A stretch of DNA of 64,000 nucleotides, taken from the NCBI GenBank assembly GCA_963717135.1, contig CAVQVN010000006.1, positions 1-64,000 of the forward strand. The letters are read 5' to 3'. The notes under the pieces were generated by a model. It had not been told where the DNA came from and searched no databases. It was given only the letters and a program-made list of their open reading frames with translations. Position 1 is the first letter of the stretch. Every line of letters begins with the position of its first letter. Shown here piece after piece: positions 43,784 through 52,085 of the stretch. Both the position numbers and the translations under genes were made by a program. The DNA comes from UBA4744 sp963717135 (GTDB taxonomy: Bacteria > Actinomycetota > Acidimicrobiia > Spongiisociales > UBA4744).

Positions 43784-44706
43784 ATGACAACAACACAATC
43801 AGCCTTCGCGCCCGCAGTGGTGGCGCCGGACTAGATTCGTTTGAGGTGCAGCAAGCTATCGCTGGGTTCCTGGCCGGGTACGGCGACACCACCCGTGACG
43901 CCTACAGCCTGGATCTGCGGCAATGGCTCGGATGGTGCACTAGCCACGATCTGAGGGTACTCGAGGTGAGGCGGGCCCACATCGAGCTGTTCGCCCGCAG
44001 TCTCGAACAAGACGGCAAGGCCCGGGCGACCGTGGCACGGCGACTGTCGACGATTGCTGGGTTCTACCGATACTGCGTCGAAGAACAGATCATTGCGGTG
44101 TCCCCGGCGGTGCACCTACGCCGCCCGAAACTGAACTACGAATCGAACGCCACCGGGCTGGACCGCAACGAACTCGGCATGTTCCTGGTCCACGCCGGGC
44201 TCGCGGGCGGAAGAGACCACGGGTTGGCTTGCTTGCTGGCGCTGAACGGGCTCAGGATCAGCGAAGCCCTCAACGCGGATATCGAGCACCTCGGGCCGGA
44301 GCGAGGTCACCGCACCCTGACCATCACCCGCAAGGGCGGCAAGATCGTCACCATCCCCCTGGCACCGCGCACCTCCCGAGCCATCGACCTATGTGTCAGC
44401 GAACACGAAGAGGGACCGATCTTCCTGAACCATGACGGCACTCGTCGTCTCGATCGGCACGCTGCTACCCGCATCGTGAAACGGCTGGCGAGGCGAGGCG
44501 GGATCGACAAGAAGATCTCCCCGCACTCACTGAGGCACTCCTTCATCACGGCAGCGCTCGATGCCGGTGTTGCTCTCAGAGACGTGCAAGAGGCTGCATC
44601 CCATGCTGATCCGCGGACAACGATGCGTTACGACAGGGCGAGACGTTCTCTCGATCGGCACGCCACCTACATCGTCGCCACCTTCGTCGCTGGAGCCAGC
44701 CGTTGA
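43784..44706 (+). pseudogene. XerC/D-like tyrosine recombinase of the cassette array, possibly frameshifted at the start
   Basis: About 307 residues: SAM-like N-terminal core-binding domain (FEVQQAIAGFLAGYGDTTRDAYSLDLRQWLGWC) and catalytic domain with Arg in LNGLRISEAL, Lys in TRKGGKIVTIPL, H-x-x-R in SPHSLRHSFI, second His/Arg region ASHADPRTTMRYDRARRS with the nucleophile Tyr. All catalytic residues are present. The best start (ATG 43784 after GGGAG) gives MTTTQSAFAPAVVAPD then a stop; one base missing in CCGGA (43827-43829) would connect it to GLDSFEVQQ. Otherwise translation must start at an upstream codon of the longer frame (from 43693). Related recombinases are common in actinobacteria. 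Confidence 0.75.
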
Positions 44707-44709
44707 ACC

Positions 44710-44795
44710 CAACGTGGGGAGACGTTTCGCCAGAGTGGCGGCTCCCCACTCAGAACTGCCGGTTATCGGATACTACGTCGTGGTTGATATCGCCC
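44710..44795 (+). repeat. possible degenerate cassette-spacer copy i
   Basis: Right-arm-like TGCCGGTTATCGG...CGTCGTGGTTGAT follows AGAGTGGCGGCTCC, directly after the recombinase stop. The core ATCGGCAC is not recognisable, so this is a weak member. A separate hairpin, ATATCGCCC/GGGCGATAT, follows at 44788-44813. Confidence 0.35.
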
Positions 44796-44975
44796 CGGGA
44801 AGTGGGCGATATGTGCGCCTCTATCCGGCTGTGAGGACGGGGCGATTCGGTAATCAAATCGCGATGAAGCGGCCGTTTCGCGGATCCCTGGAGAGTTTGG
44901 TCTTGATGGCGCCCGATCAGTGGAGTAAGGTGACTTTGGGACGCAAAGTTCTTTGAACCCACGGGGAGTTGACAA

Positions 44976-45623
44976 ATGACCGACCACGACCTGGAAACTC
45001 TCGAACAGCGGACGTTTCGGACCGTGACGGACGATGGATTGTGGGATGTCTTGATCGCCGCCGTCTTCGCCAATCTTGCGATTGCTCCTCTTCTGAGTGA
45101 GGACCTGGGCGACTTCTGGAGTTCGGCCCTCCTCGCCCCGGTCTGGCTGGCTACGTACCTGGTGATCTGGGTCGTGCGACGTCGCGTCATCAACCCGCGC
45201 GTTGGAACCGTCCGCTTCGGAACCAACCGACGCAAGCGGTTGCGCAAGCTCACCATCGTCCTACTGACTGCGAACGTCCTCGCAGCAGTTCTCGGGGCCG
45301 TTGCCTACATTGGGGTGCAGATGGATTGGCTCGATCTTGGCGATGGCAGCATCGGCTATCCGCTCGGCCTCGGCATGACCATCCTGATCGGATTCTCCGT
45401 GGCCGGCTCGGTCACAAGCATCCCGCGTTACTACTTGTACGGGTTGATGCTGTCGGTTGCGCCGTTGATTGGAGAGTGGCTGTGGCGCAACGACCTCACC
45501 ACCCATCACGGCTACCCGATCGTGTTCGGCACCGCGGCGGCGATCATCTTCCTCACAGGCATCGCCAGATTCATGGCAGTGCTGAGAAACCACCCGCTTC
45601 CGCAACACCCTGCCACGGTGTGA
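44976..45623 (+). CDS. polytopic membrane protein of unknown function
   Basis: 215 residues with about six hydrophobic segments (VLIAAVFANLAIAPLL, LLAPVWLATYLVIWVV, LTIVLLTANVLAAVLGAVAYIG, and others) and a positively charged loop (RFGTNRRKRLRKL). No family recognised. GGGGAG precedes the ATG. A winged-helix regulator follows 3 bp later, so the pair probably forms a regulator/membrane-protein operon. Confidence 0.7.
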   Translation: MTDHDLETLEQRTFRTVTDDGLWDVLIAAVFANLAIAPLLSEDLGDFWSSALLAPVWLATYLVIWVVRRRVINPRVGTVRFGTNRRKRLRKLTIVLLTANVLAAVLGAVAYIGVQMDWLDLGDGSIGYPLGLGMTILIGFSVAGSVTSIPRYYLYGLMLSVAPLIGEWLWRNDLTTHHGYPIVFGTAAAIIFLTGIARFMAVLRNHPLPQHPATV

Positions 45624-45626
45624 GCA

Positions 45627-45947
45627 ATGGCGTCCAGCCGCCAAATCGACCCGTTCTCGAACATCGATCCGGTGATCCATGCTCCCGCCCGGCTGAAGCT
45701 AGTGACCCAGCTCTACGTCGTCGAAGCCGCCGACGCAACGTTCCTCGTCAACGCGACTGGTCTGACCTGGGGGAACCTCGCCACCCACCTCCGCAAACTC
45801 GAGGAGCATGGCTACGCCGCAATCCACAAGGAGTTCCGTGGTCGCAAGCCACATACCACCATCTCGCTCACCGAGCGGGGACGAACCGCATTCCAAACCT
45901 ACCGAACCACCATGCAGGCGGCACTCAACGATCTACCCGAGCAATGA
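45627..45947 (+). CDS. winged-helix transcriptional regulator
   Basis: 106 residues: IDPVIHAPARLKLVTQLYVVEAADATFLVNATGLTWGNLATHLRKLEEHGYAAIHKEFRGRKPHTTISLTERGRTAF. This is a MarR/ArsR-like winged helix (helix-turn-helix around GNLATHLRKLEEHGY, wing around RKPHTTISLTERG). Regulators of this class (PF13601 type) usually control an adjacent membrane-protein gene, as here. Confidence 0.82.
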   Translation: MASSRQIDPFSNIDPVIHAPARLKLVTQLYVVEAADATFLVNATGLTWGNLATHLRKLEEHGYAAIHKEFRGRKPHTTISLTERGRTAFQTYRTTMQAALNDLPEQ

Positions 45948-46149
45948 ATACGCAGAAACCACCAACCATGCCAACGATTGTCGATCCAGAAGATGTTCAA
46001 CACTCCGCGTAGGAGTGCCTGTCATGGAAAAGAACCGACCGACCAGGAACCCAAAGCGGATGAGGCCGTCTACTTGTGGGTCCTTTCACTCAGCGTCGAC
46101 CCCGCCATCGGCGCAGGTACTGAATACTGATCCTGGAAAGGAGGACGAA

Positions 46150-46332
46150 ATGAGTTCTCGTCGTAGAGCAGCAGTGATGTACCTGATAGCCGCAGCCAGT
46201 TTTCTGATCGCAGGCATCGCAGGCCTTCTTGGTGGAACGAGGGCGAACATCGCATTCATCGTCTTGAGCGTTGCCTTCGTGATTCTTGCTCTCAATTTCT
46301 GGACATCAACTAAGGAATCCGACGACAGCTAG
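46150..46332 (+). CDS. small two-helix membrane protein
   Basis: 60 residues with two transmembrane helices (AVMYLIAAASFLIAGIAGLLGG and IAFIVLSVAFVILALNFW) and a short charged tail. AAAGGAGG lies 7 nt before the ATG, a strong ribosome site that makes this small gene credible. No family known to me. Confidence 0.65.
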   Translation: MSSRRRAAVMYLIAAASFLIAGIAGLLGGTRANIAFIVLSVAFVILALNFWTSTKESDDS

Positions 46333-46515
46333 CTGCTCACCTAGCGCACATAGTGGCACATCGCCGCTCGTTCCGTCAGAGACGCGGGCCGCCGGGGTGG
46401 GGCGAACGGTATTGCAGCATATCTCTCGATCTTGGGGGTACCTCACAGGCGTGAGGTCGCCGCGAATTTGCGTCGCTTCGCGGGACTATCCGGTTTGATC
46501 GCGCAAGAGTCCCAG

Positions 46516-46998
46516 TCAACCGACTCCTTTGCTCATGGCGAACAACATTGCGGAAAGGAGAACCGTAGCGGTAACCGCCGTCACGGCCCACAACCGCCGG
46601 TTGATCCACAACATGGGTGCACCCATCAAGACGATGCTCCCGAAGAACAGACTCACCAAGGGGACCAACACCTCGGGTCTCCCCGACGACCGCCACTCAA
46701 TCGCCAACACGTACTCCACCACCACCAATAGAACAACAAAGGCATCGAACGTCAACGGACCGCTGTAGAAGCGCCAACCGGCCCCTCGGCGCGCGAAGCT
46801 CACCAGCGCCAGCGTGGCGGGAACCGCGAGACCGGCGATAACGATTCCCACAATCCGTTGCACATCCCAGTTCGAGACCCGCGTCACGAATCCGACCGCC
46901 TGCAATACATTCACCAGGTTCACGACCACCCAGATGGTCAGCACCGCGTCACCAGGGATACCCCGACTGGGTGTCGTCGTCGATGGGCGGTACGGCAT
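46516..46998 (-). CDS. small polytopic membrane protein of unknown function
   Basis: About 160 residues from the ATG at 46998 (GAAGG 7 nt upstream). Four hydrophobic helices: AVLTIWVVVNLVNVLQAVGF, IVGIVIAGLAVPATLALVSF, FDAFVVLLVVVEYVLAI and PLVSLFFGSIVLMGAPMLW/AVTAVTATVLLSAMLF. No recognised family. The facing small membrane protein lies 183 bp away; that gap holds a GTGGCACATCGCC segment that may be a degenerate spacer. Confidence 0.6.
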   Translation of the reverse strand: MPYRPSTTTPSRGIPGDAVLTIWVVVNLVNVLQAVGFVTRVSNWDVQRIVGIVIAGLAVPATLALVSFARRGAGWRFYSGPLTFDAFVVLLVVVEYVLAIEWRSSGRPEVLVPLVSLFFGSIVLMGAPMLWINRRLWAVTAVTATVLLSAMLFAMSKGVG

Positions 46999-47103
46999 GG
47001 CTAAACCTTCGCGCCCCAGATGTTGTGAGTCCAGCTTTGCCATCAGCCGCAACGCCCAAGACACCCAGATCCGGGCATGCAACTGGAAGTGTGTCAACTC
47101 GCC

Positions 47104-47212
47104 CCGATCACCAAATATGAGCGATAACACGCCGATCCTCAAACCAAGCAGATCGGCACGTCGGCGTGCGCCCCCTTGCCGCCGAGTCCACCACGTACGG
47201 TGACGAGTGGTT
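47104..47212 (+). repeat. cassette-spacer palindrome, copy b
   Basis: Left arm GATCACCAAATATGAGCGATAACACG, core AGATCGGCACGTCGG, right part TTGCCGCCGAG...GGTGACGAGTGG. Left arm nearly identical to copy a. The remaining 47213-47380 shows nothing else. Confidence 0.75.
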
Positions 47213-47380
47213 TGCTGCAAAACTGCCGGTTCGGCTCGTCAGATTGGGAGGTACAGCCCGACAACCAGGTAGGGCACACAACGACCATCAGAACCGCAAC
47301 GATGTTTCTTCGTGGCCTACCCATCACAGGCCGCCCCCGTTACAGGATGCAAACTTCATGTCGTAGAGGTGATCGATAGG

Positions 47381-48280
47381 TCACTGGAGTGTTCGTGCGT
47401 GAGCGTGTGCAGGTTGCTTGTTCTTGTACAGCAGTCTTGTGAGCAGAATTGTCAATAGGGGATAAAGGATCGCGATGGCGACGTATACGATCGCCGTCGA
47501 ATCGTCGCTGGCGAGTGGGTCGATGAACAGTTCATCAAACAAGACCACATCGATCGTGTAGTGAAGGAAGATCGACGGCACGATGCTATTGGTCTTGATC
47601 ACGACATAGCCCCATCCGATTCCCAGGGTTGTGGCGGCGACTACGCCGGTCACCACCGAGCCTGCATCGTCCCATGTCCCCAGGTTGCTGAAATGGAACA
47701 ATCCAAAAACGACCGAACTGGCCAAGACGGCTCCTCGTGGGGAGAAGCGTTGCTGCAGATTGGCGAGGACAACCCCCCGGAAGGCCAGCTCTTCCCAGAT
47801 GCCGGGGACCAGCGCCGCGAGGAGAATGAGCCAGTTGTCGTCGTCTATCAACACCGACGGATCGGAGCTGAAGACCCCGGCCGCAAGTGAGAAAGCGACC
47901 AACACTCCTATGAAAGCGAGAAATGACAGGAGCGCGGCTTCTCCCGTCTTCCGGGGGTCCGGTCCCATGGAGAGGCGCAAAAGTCTCGCGTAATCGCTCA
48001 ACCATCCGGTCCGGTAGTAACCCAACAGAAGGGGCATACCCACCAACACCAGAACGGCGCCCATCGTCATCCGGAACCCGAAGTCGATGAGCCGCGCTCC
48101 CACGTAGTGATCAGGAAGAAACGTATCAACGAATTCAGGAAACCCGATGATGTTGGACATCCGCAAAAACAAACCGGCGAGAATTGCGATCAGGATCGAA
48201 CTGAGGACAGGGCGTTGCGCCAGCCTATTGCCACCACCCATTCGCGGCGGCAATACTTCCCCTTCGATCGTGGGTTCCAT
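47381..48280 (-). CDS. CPBP-family intramembrane glutamic endopeptidase
   Basis: 299 residues from ATG 48280, chosen for GAGGAG 6 nt upstream and because a spacer palindrome lies further upstream. Eight or so hydrophobic helices; the active-site motifs are WEELAFRG (E-E-x-x-x-R) and FGLFHFSN (F-x-x-x-H), with a third His in FLHYTIDV. These Rce1/CAAX-type proteases process membrane proteins or prenylated peptides and often act in bacteriocin immunity. Single gene between spacers b and c. Confidence 0.87.
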   Translation of the reverse strand: MEPTIEGEVLPPRMGGGNRLAQRPVLSSILIAILAGLFLRMSNIIGFPEFVDTFLPDHYVGARLIDFGFRMTMGAVLVLVGMPLLLGYYRTGWLSDYARLLRLSMGPDPRKTGEAALLSFLAFIGVLVAFSLAAGVFSSDPSVLIDDDNWLILLAALVPGIWEELAFRGVVLANLQQRFSPRGAVLASSVVFGLFHFSNLGTWDDAGSVVTGVVAATTLGIGWGYVVIKTNSIVPSIFLHYTIDVVLFDELFIDPLASDDSTAIVYVAIAILYPLLTILLTRLLYKNKQPAHAHARTLQ

Positions 48281-48446
48281 GCTCCACTCCTCTGGCGAGG
48301 AGAGCCGCTGGTGGGTGACCAAACCCATCTCTCCGCCGTTCGTGCGAAGCCTAACTCCACGCCCATACCGCCGAGAGTCCTCGAAGAACAGCCGATCGGT
48401 GCGAGCCCCTGCCGTACTACGCGTCGTCAGCCCGATCGACGCCACG

Positions 48447-48555
48447 CAGATCACCCGGCTCTCGCGCCATATCGCCCTCAGACCCAACCGTCCGCTATCG
48501 GCACCTCGCGCTCGGGTGCTAAGTGTCCTATGAGACCCAGCTGGTCACGGTGACG
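48447..48555 (+). repeat. cassette-spacer palindrome, copy c
   Basis: Left end CAGATCACCCGGCTCTCG, core CTATCGGCACCTCGCG, right end CAGCTGGTCACGGTGAC. The right arm runs into the 3' end of the neighbouring lipoprotein gene. Confidence 0.65.
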
Positions 48556-49055
48556 CCGGTGTCGTCGCTTGTTGCGGGTATCCAGCCGTCACCGCTCCAC
48601 TGAAACTGGAGCACCTGCCCGTGCCCTCCCTCGCGTCCAGTGACGACGCCGACCTCTACGCCGACCACGCCTTCGGTCAACTCTTCGACTGGGCCGATCG
48701 AGATGAGCACCCCGTTGCCGCCGTCGACCAGGGCGTCATCACCGAAGAGGACGTCGGCTTCAGTTTGATTCACGAAGGTGACGTCGCCGAGCCGCTCTCG
48801 TATTGCCTCGACGGTCGACTGGGGCATTGGTTCAGCCTGACCGAGAGGAGTGACGGCGGTGAATAACTCGTCGTGCACGTAGATCGTGAACCCGTAACAC
48901 CCCCGCTCACAGGCCCTCACTAGGGCATCGGCAGCAAGATTGGACTCGGTTTCTGCCGTCAGTTCGGGTGCCTGGGAGCCGGGTGAGGCACACGCCACGA
49001 GTCCTACGGCGGCGAGGCCAACGGCCACGGTCAGGAAACGAACCATCCGAAACAT
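48528..49055 (-). CDS. putative lipoprotein of unknown function
   Basis: 175 residues: MFRMVRFLTVAVGLAAVGLVACASPG, a lipoprotein signal with lipobox LVAC. The mature part (ALVRACERGCYGFTIYVHDELFTAVTPLG...VGEVGVVTGREGGHG) resembles no family that I know; a C-x3-C pair is present. Sole gene between spacers c and d. The C-terminus overlaps the right arm of spacer c. Confidence 0.65.
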   Translation of the reverse strand: MFRMVRFLTVAVGLAAVGLVACASPGSQAPELTAETESNLAADALVRACERGCYGFTIYVHDELFTAVTPLGQAEPMPQSTVEAIRERLGDVTFVNQTEADVLFGDDALVDGGNGVLISIGPVEELTEGVVGVEVGVVTGREGGHGQVLQFQWSGDGWIPATSDDTGVTVTSWVS

Positions 49056-49099
49056 CGTCAGTGAAACGTACCACTCCCGACCCCAGTTCCAGGGTGCTC

Positions 49100-49206
49100 C
49101 CGATCGCCAAATCCCGAGCAGAAACGCACATTCGGCCGAATAGCGCCTATCGGCACCTCCAGGAGCGGTCTGGTGGATTGCCGGTGACCACCCGATGTGG
49201 TGCTCA
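49100..49206 (+). repeat. cassette-spacer palindrome, copy d
   Basis: Left end CGATCGCCAAATCCCGAGC, then AACGCACATTCGGCCGAATAG, core CTATCGGCACCTCCAGG, right end TTGCCGGTGACC...ATGTGGTGCTC. Confidence 0.75.
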
Positions 49207-49290
49207 TATTGCGGAGCTGAGTGTGGCGTCTTCGTCCCTGAGTACCAGCGCTGTCGAGACGAGAAGGAGGGTTCAGGCTTATGGTCTTTG

Positions 49291-49800
49291 CTAGCGTTGG
49301 AGAGTTCGACGAAGAGTCTCGATGTCGGCGATGTCTTGGGGGCGGGGGGCTTCACCTGTGTTGAGTTCCCACCCACTCTTGGAATGAAGAAGCGTCTCGG
49401 CCGAGATGACCCTGGCTGCTACCGCGAACAGGTGAGCCTTCTCCCCGGTGAACGAATCTGCCGGCCACGGCCAGTATTCCCATCCGGGTGTCACGGTGGT
49501 GCCGTCAGGTTGGACCGTGATGAATGACAAGTCGACCTTCAAGCCGTCCCTCATGTGGATCATCTCAGCGTCGGGGTCGGTGTCGTCGGTCACTGCGAAA
49601 CCGCTGGCAATCAGCGCTTGATGTATTCGTTCTTTGTCGGAGTGGTAGACAACAAGGTCGATGTCGGAGTGTGATCTGGTTACCTCCCCGTGATGGAAGT
49701 CCACTGCCCACCCTCCGGCCAACCAGAAGTCGATCCGCCCATCATCCAACAGGTCGACTACCGATCCGAGTGCAGCTAACTCAGACTCCGCCGTGTGCAT
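49291..49800 (-). CDS. nucleotidyltransferase, LinA/ANT(2'')-like
   Basis: 169 residues. The polymerase-beta-type motif WLAGGWAVDFHHGEVTRSHSDIDLVVY has the G-G-W-A-x-D start and the D-x-D metal pair; HMRDGLKVDLSF supplies the third acidic residue, and the length equals that of lincosamide and aminoglycoside nucleotidyltransferases. It may modify an antibiotic, but homologues with other roles exist. Sole gene between spacers d and e, the position in which integrons carry resistance cassettes. The start has only a weak ribosome site. Confidence 0.8.
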   Translation of the reverse strand: MHTAESELAALGSVVDLLDDGRIDFWLAGGWAVDFHHGEVTRSHSDIDLVVYHSDKERIHQALIASGFAVTDDTDPDAEMIHMRDGLKVDLSFITVQPDGTTVTPGWEYWPWPADSFTGEKAHLFAVAARVISAETLLHSKSGWELNTGEAPRPQDIADIETLRRTLQR

Positions 49801-49841
49801 AGCCCACATCCTGGCACGCCGCCAGCGACTCACCACCCGCT

Positions 49842-49933
49842 CCGATCACCAGATCCCAAGCGAGACCAAGCACATTGTCGAATAGCGCCGAGCGGCATCT
49901 CCGCACTCGGGTCGGCTTCAGGTGCGAAGTTCA
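49842..49933 (+). repeat. cassette-spacer palindrome, copy e
   Basis: Left end CGATCACCAGATCCCAAGCGAGACC, then GTCGAATAGCGCC, core GAGCGGCATCTCCG, right end GGTGCGAAGTTC. Somewhat shorter than the others. Confidence 0.68.
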
Positions 49934-50037
49934 GCCGCCGCGTACTGTGGGGCAGCAGACGTTGCGTATCTGGGTCGCTGCCTGCCAGTATCGAGCTGCA
50001 GCGACGCAGGTGTGCGTCCCGAAACTCCCGAGGATCA

Positions 50038-50552
50038 ATGGCCGAGCTTCTTACGCTGATCACAAATATCGAAGCTGGCGACTTTCCCGGTGGGGCACCG
50101 CAACCCACCGGGTTTGAGGTTCGCCCCTGTGACCGCTCCGACCGACAACAGTTGGCCAGCCTGTATCTCGAGGCCTACGACCCGGGGATCGCCTGCGACA
50201 CCCTGGAGGAGGCGGTGCCGACATCCGAGCATCGTTCGACGGCGATTACGGGGACTTCTGGTTCGAAGCATCACCCGTTGTGGAGGACCACAGCAAGATC
50301 GTGGCCGCGGTCATGGCTGTCCGTCGGGCGCCGTGGGATGACACCCCCCACTGTCCGTTCATCATCGAGTTGTTCACCTCCCGCGATTATCGGCGGATGG
50401 GCCCCGGGAGGTTGTTAGTTCGACATTGCCTGGAGACTGTCAAGGAAGCCGGCGAAACTACCGTTGCTCTCCGCGTCGCCGACGACAACACACCAGCGCG
50501 CACCCTCTACGAATCACTCGGGTTCACTATCTGGCCAGGGCCGCCAGCATGA
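50038..50552 (+). pseudogene. GNAT N-acetyltransferase, frameshifted
   Basis: The first frame (MAELLTLITNIEAGDF...FEVRPCDRSDRQQLASLYLEAYDPG) ends its similarity at EEAV near 50214; one base later the second frame continues without a gap as ADIRASFDGDYGDFWFEASPVV, then HCPFIIELFTSRDYRRMGPGRLLVRHCLE (acetyl-CoA loop R-x-x-G-x-G-x-L) and LRVADDNTPARTLYESLGF. The joined protein is about 170 residues, normal for GNAT. A missing G in GTGCC would explain it. Substrate unknown. Confidence 0.72.
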
Positions 50553-50610
50553 CACCCGACCGGTGCCCCCAAAGGTTGATCCGAGCAAAGCCAGGGCTTG
50601 AGCGTGGCAG

Positions 50611-51429
50611 TCAGATGTTGGGGGATTCCCGCCGTATGTGGCTCTGGTCCATGATGTAGCGCACGAATCGCAAGGTGCTGGTGAAGTCTTGGGGGTCGGC
50701 CGCTTCCCGAACCGATCTAGCCGGGTCGGGCCGCCCGCTCCAAGCCCGGTCAATCAGACCGATCCACGACGGATCGAGGTGCTGTTTGGCCCACTCAGCA
50801 CCGGTCCGTTTCGAGCCGATCGAACCTGCCCGAAGATCATGCAACATCCGCGCCAGATTCAACACAATGAACGACTGGTAGAAACGGTTCCGGTAACGGT
50901 CGGGATCACCGAGAATCTCTCTACCCCAACTCTCGATCACCTCAGCTATCTCCCCTCGGAGGGTCGCGGTCGCAATCGGATCGATCAATGTTGCCGGTTC
51001 GGGACCTATCAACGGGATTCCCCGTTCGCGCAGAATCCACCGCACCGTCACCGTATTGCAATGATTGGATCGTTCCAGGCGCCGATGACCATTGTCCAGA
51101 TACCAAAGCTCGCTGCCGGCTTGGGAGACGTCCCGCAGCGTCGCCCTCGGGAAATACGAGCCCTCCAGGTGCTTGGCCCACTCCTTCCCACCCCCGAAGA
51201 TCCGGTCATGCATAACCTGCAGAGCACCCACCTGATCTTCGGTGAGTTCCCCTTCTGTCACCACCGCGAAGTCGGCGTCGCTATGTAGATCGAAGCCGCC
51301 AACCGCGAACGAGCCTTGCAGGTAACCGCCAACCAGACCATCCCCAAGGATGACCGCAACGCCGCCAACCAGATCCCCCAACACCTCATTCAGTTCCCGA
51401 TAAGGGGTCGGAACCCTCATCTTGACCAT
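50611..51429 (-). CDS. nucleotidyltransferase with aminoglycoside-adenylyltransferase-like layout
   Basis: 272 residues. The N-terminal nucleotidyltransferase motif is GGYLQGSFAVGGFDLHSDADFAVV (G-S-x11-D-x-D), and the C-terminal helical half (YRNRFYQSFIVLNLARMLHDLRAGSIGSKRTGAEWA) is like DUF4111/AadA-type proteins. Substrate unproven; streptomycin-type adenylylation is a possibility. Shares the interval between spacers e and f with the GNAT gene, in convergent orientation. Confidence 0.8.
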   Translation of the reverse strand: MVKMRVPTPYRELNEVLGDLVGGVAVILGDGLVGGYLQGSFAVGGFDLHSDADFAVVTEGELTEDQVGALQVMHDRIFGGGKEWAKHLEGSYFPRATLRDVSQAGSELWYLDNGHRRLERSNHCNTVTVRWILRERGIPLIGPEPATLIDPIATATLRGEIAEVIESWGREILGDPDRYRNRFYQSFIVLNLARMLHDLRAGSIGSKRTGAEWAKQHLDPSWIGLIDRAWSGRPDPARSVREAADPQDFTSTLRFVRYIMDQSHIRRESPNI

Positions 51430-51502
51430 TCCGTTATCGACTACATGGAAGACTCATGGCAGGCAACCGAATCGGTGCCCACGACGGCAAAGCGTAGGCG
51501 CC

Positions 51503-51610
51503 CAGATCACCCTGTTCCCGGGCAATAACACTCAGCTCCCGAGATAGCGCCGAGCGGCACGTCGAGGAGTGCTCTCTTTTTGCCGGGTTGTCGCTCAGTG
51601 TGGTGATCCC
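51503..51610 (+). repeat. cassette-spacer palindrome, copy f (best palindrome)
   Basis: Ends are perfect inverted GATCACC (51505-51511) and GGTGATC (51602-51608). The right arm read in reverse, GATCACC...CTGAGCGACAACCCGGC, reproduces the left-arm consensus of copies a and b. Core GAGCGGCACGTCGAGGAG. Confidence 0.8.
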
Positions 51611-51632
51611 TGTTGTCGCCTTCAACAGGGAT
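51606..51632. repeat. 10-bp perfect hairpin
   Basis: ATCCCTGTTG and CAACAGGGAT flank a 7-nt loop, overlapping the end of spacer f. Start of a 550-bp gene-poor stretch (51613-52178). Confidence 0.45.
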
Positions 51633-51856
51633 GCCGGAGTTCCTGCTTCCCGTACTCGGTGGTCGGCACCTCCGCGCCGTGTGGGTTGGGGTGGTTCGCG
51701 AAATGTTCGACTGGTTCGCGAAATCTATGGTGCCGGTGGGCTTGTTGGTGTCGATGGGTGGATCGTATGGTGTGGTTGCCGGCTTGGGGGCAACCCCGGA
51801 TCGGACCTGAAGCGACCGAGAGGTCACTCTGGGTACCCACTGGGAGACCGACCTTT

Positions 51857-51925
51857 CGGGGTTTGGAGTTCCAGCGGGTCGGAAACCCCGAGAGGGTCAA
51901 GGTTTCGGCCGAAACTCCCTCGGGG
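51857..51925 (+). promoter_or_regulatory. mutually exclusive hairpins, attenuator-like
   Basis: Segment CGGGGTTT (51857-51864) can pair with AAACCCCG (51883-51890); the same bases CCCCGAG (51886-51892) can instead pair with CTCGGGG (51919-51925), which is followed by TTCTT. The 14-bp palindrome GTTTCGGCCGAAAC lies inside the second hairpin. This is the layout of a terminator/antiterminator switch, 250 bp before the SEC-C gene. No known riboswitch class recognised. Confidence 0.35.
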
Positions 51926-52085
51926 TTCTTCGCGTGCTGCCGTCCAGGCGCTGCCAGCCGCTGCGCCGATCGCTGGCTCTCTCGCGATGGACGCGGTTCC
52001 TCCCCCATGGGTCGCCACTTTCATCGGGTTCCGGAATCTCCGGTTGTTTGGCTGCCGCAGCCGCCCGTTGGCGGGCGTTGTTTCC

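Noticed and set aside
44561..44956. 131-codon frame after the recombinase
   Set aside because: Half of it overlaps the recombinase out of frame and the rest covers hairpins; no family match.
42301..51610. CRISPR array
   Set aside because: The repeats are about 110 bp, divergent and separated by 0.6-2.4 kb gene units, with no cas genes.
42301..51610. Canonical integron attC sites
   Set aside because: I could not find the RYYYAAC/GTTRRRY end boxes, so the sites are called attC-like only in arrangement.
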